Shown here: positions 61,710 to 64,000 of the stretch, one piece after another
Layout: each line of letters begins with the position of its first letter
Numbering within the stretch: the first letter of the stretch is position 1
Source: Halobellus inordinatus
GTDB taxonomy: Archaea; Halobacteriota; Halobacteria; Halobacteriales; Haloferacaceae
Reading direction: 5' to 3'
Assembly (NCBI RefSeq): GCF_024464655.1
Contig: NZ_JANHAV010000003.1
Span: 274,875 to 338,874 of the forward strand
DNA: 64,000 nt
Position numbers and translations under genes: made by a program
The notes under the pieces: generated by a model
What the model saw: the letters and a program-made list of their open reading frames with translations, nothing else
Told to the model about the DNA's origin: nothing
Databases searched by the model: none

Positions 61710-61916
61710 TTATTCGAGGTCGCCTTCTTCCTGCTGGATCGTCTTGATCCGCGCGATCGTCCGCTTCAGCTCGCTGACGCGGCCCGGGTTCTCCGGTGCG
61801 CCACCGGCAGCCTGGACTGCGCGCGTGTTGAGCAGTTCGGTCTCGAGCTCTTCGAGCTCGGCGTCGCGCTCTGCGGCCGTCATATCGCGGATCTCTTCGG
61901 GGTAGAGGATCGCCAT
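61710..61916 (-). CDS. rpl29: Ribosomal protein uL29
   Basis: 68 residues, the usual size. [59 protein letters not shown] is a two-helix coil of the L29 family near the peptide exit tunnel, with an acidic QQEEGDLE end. It is 3 bases after uS3. Confidence 0.96.
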   Translation of the reverse strand: MAILYPEEIRDMTAAERDAELEELETELLNTRAVQAAGGAPENPGRVSELKRTIARIKTIQQEEGDLE

Positions 61917-61919
61917 CGG

Positions 61920-62855
61920 TTATTCCTCCTCCTCGTCTTCGTCTTCGTCGGCATCTTCCATCTCGTCGAGGAGCTCTTCGGCTTCCGCTTCGACCTCCTC
62001 GTCGAGTTCGTCGAGTTCCTCTTCGACGTCCGACTCGTCAGGGACCTCGACGTCTTCGTCGGCATCCTCAGACTCGGACTCGGCTTCTTCCTCGATGACT
62101 TCTTCGACGACTTCCTCGTCGATGACTTCCTCGGGAGCCTCGTCGGGAACCTCGACCTCCTCGTCGGTCTCGCCGACGTCGGGGATCTCTTCGGGTTCCT
62201 CTTCGAGGAGGGCCTCGACGCCCTCGCTCTCTGCGACCTGCTCGACGGGCTCGACGTCGACGTCCTCGTGGATCTCGAAGTCGTCGGGGAGCTCTGCTCC
62301 CGGCGGAATGATCTTGACGGTCACGCCGATGGTACCGAGCTTCATCACAGCGACGCCCTGGCCCTCGTCGACGATCTCCTGGGCCGGTTCGCCGTTGTGC
62401 TTGATGTAGCCGCGGTTGAACTTCTCGACGCGCGAGCGTGCACCGGTGACCTTCCCGCTGAGGACGATCTCGGCGCCCAGTGCGCCGGACTCCATAATGC
62501 GGTCGATCGTGGTGTGGCCCGCCTTCCGGAAGTACCAGCCGCGTTCGAGCGCGTTCGCGAGGCGGTCCGCGACGATGCGAGCGTTCAGGTCGGGCTCGTC
62601 GACCTCCTGGACGTCGATCTGGGGGTCGTCGAGGTTGAACCGCTCTTCGAGTTCGCGGGTGACCTTGCGGATGTTCTTCCCGCCCTTGCCGATGACCATA
62701 CCGGGCTTTTCGGCCTTCAGGACGATCTGAGTCCCCATCGGGGTCTTCGCGACGTCCATCCCGCCGTAGCCGGCGCGGCCGAGTTCTTCGGCGAAGAACT
62801 CGTCGATCTGCGAGCGCTGCAGTCCGTCTTCGATGAACTGGTGTTCGTCAGCCAT
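61920..62855 (-). CDS. rps3: Ribosomal protein uS3 with a very acidic C-terminal tail
   Basis: 311 residues. KH domain [22 protein letters not shown] and the C-terminal domain [41 protein letters not shown] are typical. From about residue 205 to the end there are some 105 residues dominated by Glu, Asp and Val ([25 protein letters not shown] and repeats). Bacterial and non-halophile S3 are about 210-235 residues, so the tail is an addition shared in kind with haloarchaea. Ribosomal decoding-site protein. Confidence 0.96.
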   Translation of the reverse strand: MADEHQFIEDGLQRSQIDEFFAEELGRAGYGGMDVAKTPMGTQIVLKAEKPGMVIGKGGKNIRKVTRELEERFNLDDPQIDVQEVDEPDLNARIVADRLANALERGWYFRKAGHTTIDRIMESGALGAEIVLSGKVTGARSRVEKFNRGYIKHNGEPAQEIVDEGQGVAVMKLGTIGVTVKIIPPGAELPDDFEIHEDVDVEPVEQVAESEGVEALLEEEPEEIPDVGETDEEVEVPDEAPEEVIDEEVVEEVIEEEAESESEDADEDVEVPDESDVEEELDELDEEVEAEAEELLDEMEDADEDEDEEEE

Positions 62856-63325
62856 TAGGCTTCGACCTCCTCGGGTTCTTCGACGATGAGTTCGACGTCA
62901 CAGATCGGCGTGTTCCACGGGTCGGCGCTCCCGAACGCACGGGGCTTGCGACCCTGCCGTTCGCCGACCTTGTGGGCGGCGACGTGTTTGATCGTCATCG
63001 AACGTCCGTCGAATCCCTGCTCGTCGGCGTTCGACGCCACGTTCTGCAGGAGTTCGAGGAACGCCTTCGAGGCCTTCTCGGGGTAGCGACCCGCGTCCCA
63101 GCCGTCGATGTCGGAGCGGTGTCCGACGCCGGTGTTGTGCTGTTTGAACGGAACGGAACGCTTCTCGTCGATGACGTCCTGGAGGTACTCCTCCGCGTCC
63201 TCGACGGGCATCCCCTTGATCTCACGCGAGATGGCCTTGCTGTGCTTCAGGCTGATGGGCCGATCGCGGAGCATCCCCTTGGCGGTGGTCTCCGGGTCGG
63301 CCTCGACGCTGTAGTTGATACCCAT
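62855..63325 (-). CDS. rpl22: Ribosomal protein uL22
   Basis: 156 residues. [39 protein letters not shown] is the archaeal/eukaryotic L17 type N-terminus; [39 protein letters not shown] holds the loop reaching into the exit tunnel. It overlaps uS3 by one base. Confidence 0.96.
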   Translation of the reverse strand: MGINYSVEADPETTAKGMLRDRPISLKHSKAISREIKGMPVEDAEEYLQDVIDEKRSVPFKQHNTGVGHRSDIDGWDAGRYPEKASKAFLELLQNVASNADEQGFDGRSMTIKHVAAHKVGERQGRKPRAFGSADPWNTPICDVELIVEEPEEVEA

Positions 63326-63327
63326 AG

Positions 63328-63750
63328 TTATTTGAGCGGCACGAACTTCGAGGACCGGGTCGCGCCGATTCCGGCCTGACCGTGTTCGACCGACGTCCGG
63401 GTCAGCTGGAACTCGCCCAGGTAGTGCCCGATCATCTCGGGCTCGACGCGGACGCGCTCGAAGGACTGCCCGGTGTAGACCTCGAACGTCTTCTCGACGA
63501 ACGAAGGCAGAATGGGCATGTCCCGGAGGTGGGTCCGGATCGGGTCGTTGGCGGTCTCCTGGGGGTCGGCCTCGCTGGCCGCCTCCAGCAGCTTCTCCTG
63601 TTGGACCGTGAGTCCTCGGTTGATGGTTCGCCGCTGTCGTGCGGGCAGCAGTTCCGCGACCTCGTCGAGCGACATCTCCTGCAGCTCGTCGAGCGTGTGA
63701 CCGCGGTAGGTGAACTCACCCTCGCGGCCGGTACGGTATTCCGAACTCAT
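63328..63750 (-). CDS. rps19: Ribosomal protein uS19
   Basis: 140 residues. Conserved RNA-binding block [64 protein letters not shown] is at the C-terminus, identical in kind to archaeal S15-type S19. The N-terminal 40 residues ([34 protein letters not shown]) are the archaeal extension. It is part of the small-subunit head near the A site. Confidence 0.96.
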   Translation of the reverse strand: MSSEYRTGREGEFTYRGHTLDELQEMSLDEVAELLPARQRRTINRGLTVQQEKLLEAASEADPQETANDPIRTHLRDMPILPSFVEKTFEVYTGQSFERVRVEPEMIGHYLGEFQLTRTSVEHGQAGIGATRSSKFVPLK

Positions 63751-63752
63751 TG

Positions 63753-64000
63753 TTATTCGTTGCCTCCTTTGCCACCGCGACCGGTGCGCTTCGAGGCGAT
63801 GTCACCGACCTTCCGTCCCGGCGGGGCGTCCCGCGAGACGGACTTCGGCTGACCGGGGTGCTGGCGGCCGCCGCCACCGAACGGGTGGTCGACGGCGTTC
63901 ATCGCGACCCCGCGAACGCGCGGCCACTTGATGCCGCGCGCTTTCATCTTGTGGTGCTTCTTTCCGGCCTTCACGAACGGCTTCTCGGTGCGGCCCCCGC
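63753..64000 (-). CDS. rpl2: Ribosomal protein uL2, C-terminal part (runs off the window)
   Basis: The last 82 codons are in the window. [20 protein letters not shown] is the universally conserved L2 C-terminal signature with the peptidyl-transferase histidine region; [20 protein letters not shown] precedes it. The 5' portion lies beyond base 64000. It is followed 2 bases later by uS19. Confidence 0.95.
   Translation of the reverse strand, partial: GGRTEKPFVKAGKKHHKMKARGIKWPRVRGVAMNAVDHPFGGGGRQHPGQPKSVSRDAPPGRKVGDIASKRTGRGGKGGNE

Overview
The window is chromosomal DNA of a halophilic archaeon (class Halobacteria; genus not determined). The evidence is high GC with strongly third-position-GC codons, very acidic proteins, TATA boxes 27-28 bases before start codons (leaderless transcripts), archaeal-type information genes (aIF5A, aIF2-beta, RNase P Rnp1, eL19, eL32, eS4) and a sensory rhodopsin/transducer pair.

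1-20 kb is mainly core metabolism: a tetrapyrrole cluster (fused siroheme decarboxylase, precorrin-2 dehydrogenase, HemA), a pterin dehydratase, a HAD phosphatase, a tandem pair of MoeA proteins, an Hsp20 and an ABC1/UbiB kinase. Next come aIF5A with an agmatinase-family gene, a Nif3-like protein, the phototaxis operon (HtrII-type transducer plus sensory rhodopsin II), deoxyhypusine synthase and aIF2-beta. The hypusine substrate protein and its modifying enzyme therefore lie 5.4 kb apart on one strand.

20.2-29 kb looks like an acquired or remodelled island. It is bounded on the left by two truncated gene fragments (integrase, PAC2) and on the right by an intact tyrosine integrase with a partner gene and a 41-residue small protein. 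Its cargo is Hsp20, a CDC48-type AAA+ ATPase, a membrane-anchored coiled-coil protein, a PiT-like transporter, a zinc-ribbon membrane protein and an APC permease. A second PiT-like gene with a UspA protein follows.

31-52 kb holds mixed housekeeping genes: a MetE-like methyltransferase, a potassium channel with a zinc-ribbon tail, tRNA-Val(CAC) with degenerate repeats of its own 3' end, cobalamin adenosyltransferase, PyrF, HMG-CoA reductase (isoprenoid lipids), isocitrate dehydrogenase, a DsbA-like protein, an HxlR/MhqO/MhqD-like quinone-stress module, methionine aminopeptidase, a HIT protein, a CDF metal exporter, ER-type signal peptidase, a tRNA methylthiotransferase and a three-gene ABC exporter with a surface protein.

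53-64 kb is the distal S10/spc ribosomal operon, minus strand, from uL2 (cut by the window edge) to SecY, tightly packed with 1-10 base overlaps or spacers of a few bases.

Four foldback elements of 80-82 bp in three sequence types are scattered through intergenic sites. All function calls come from reading the sequence; no database search was run.
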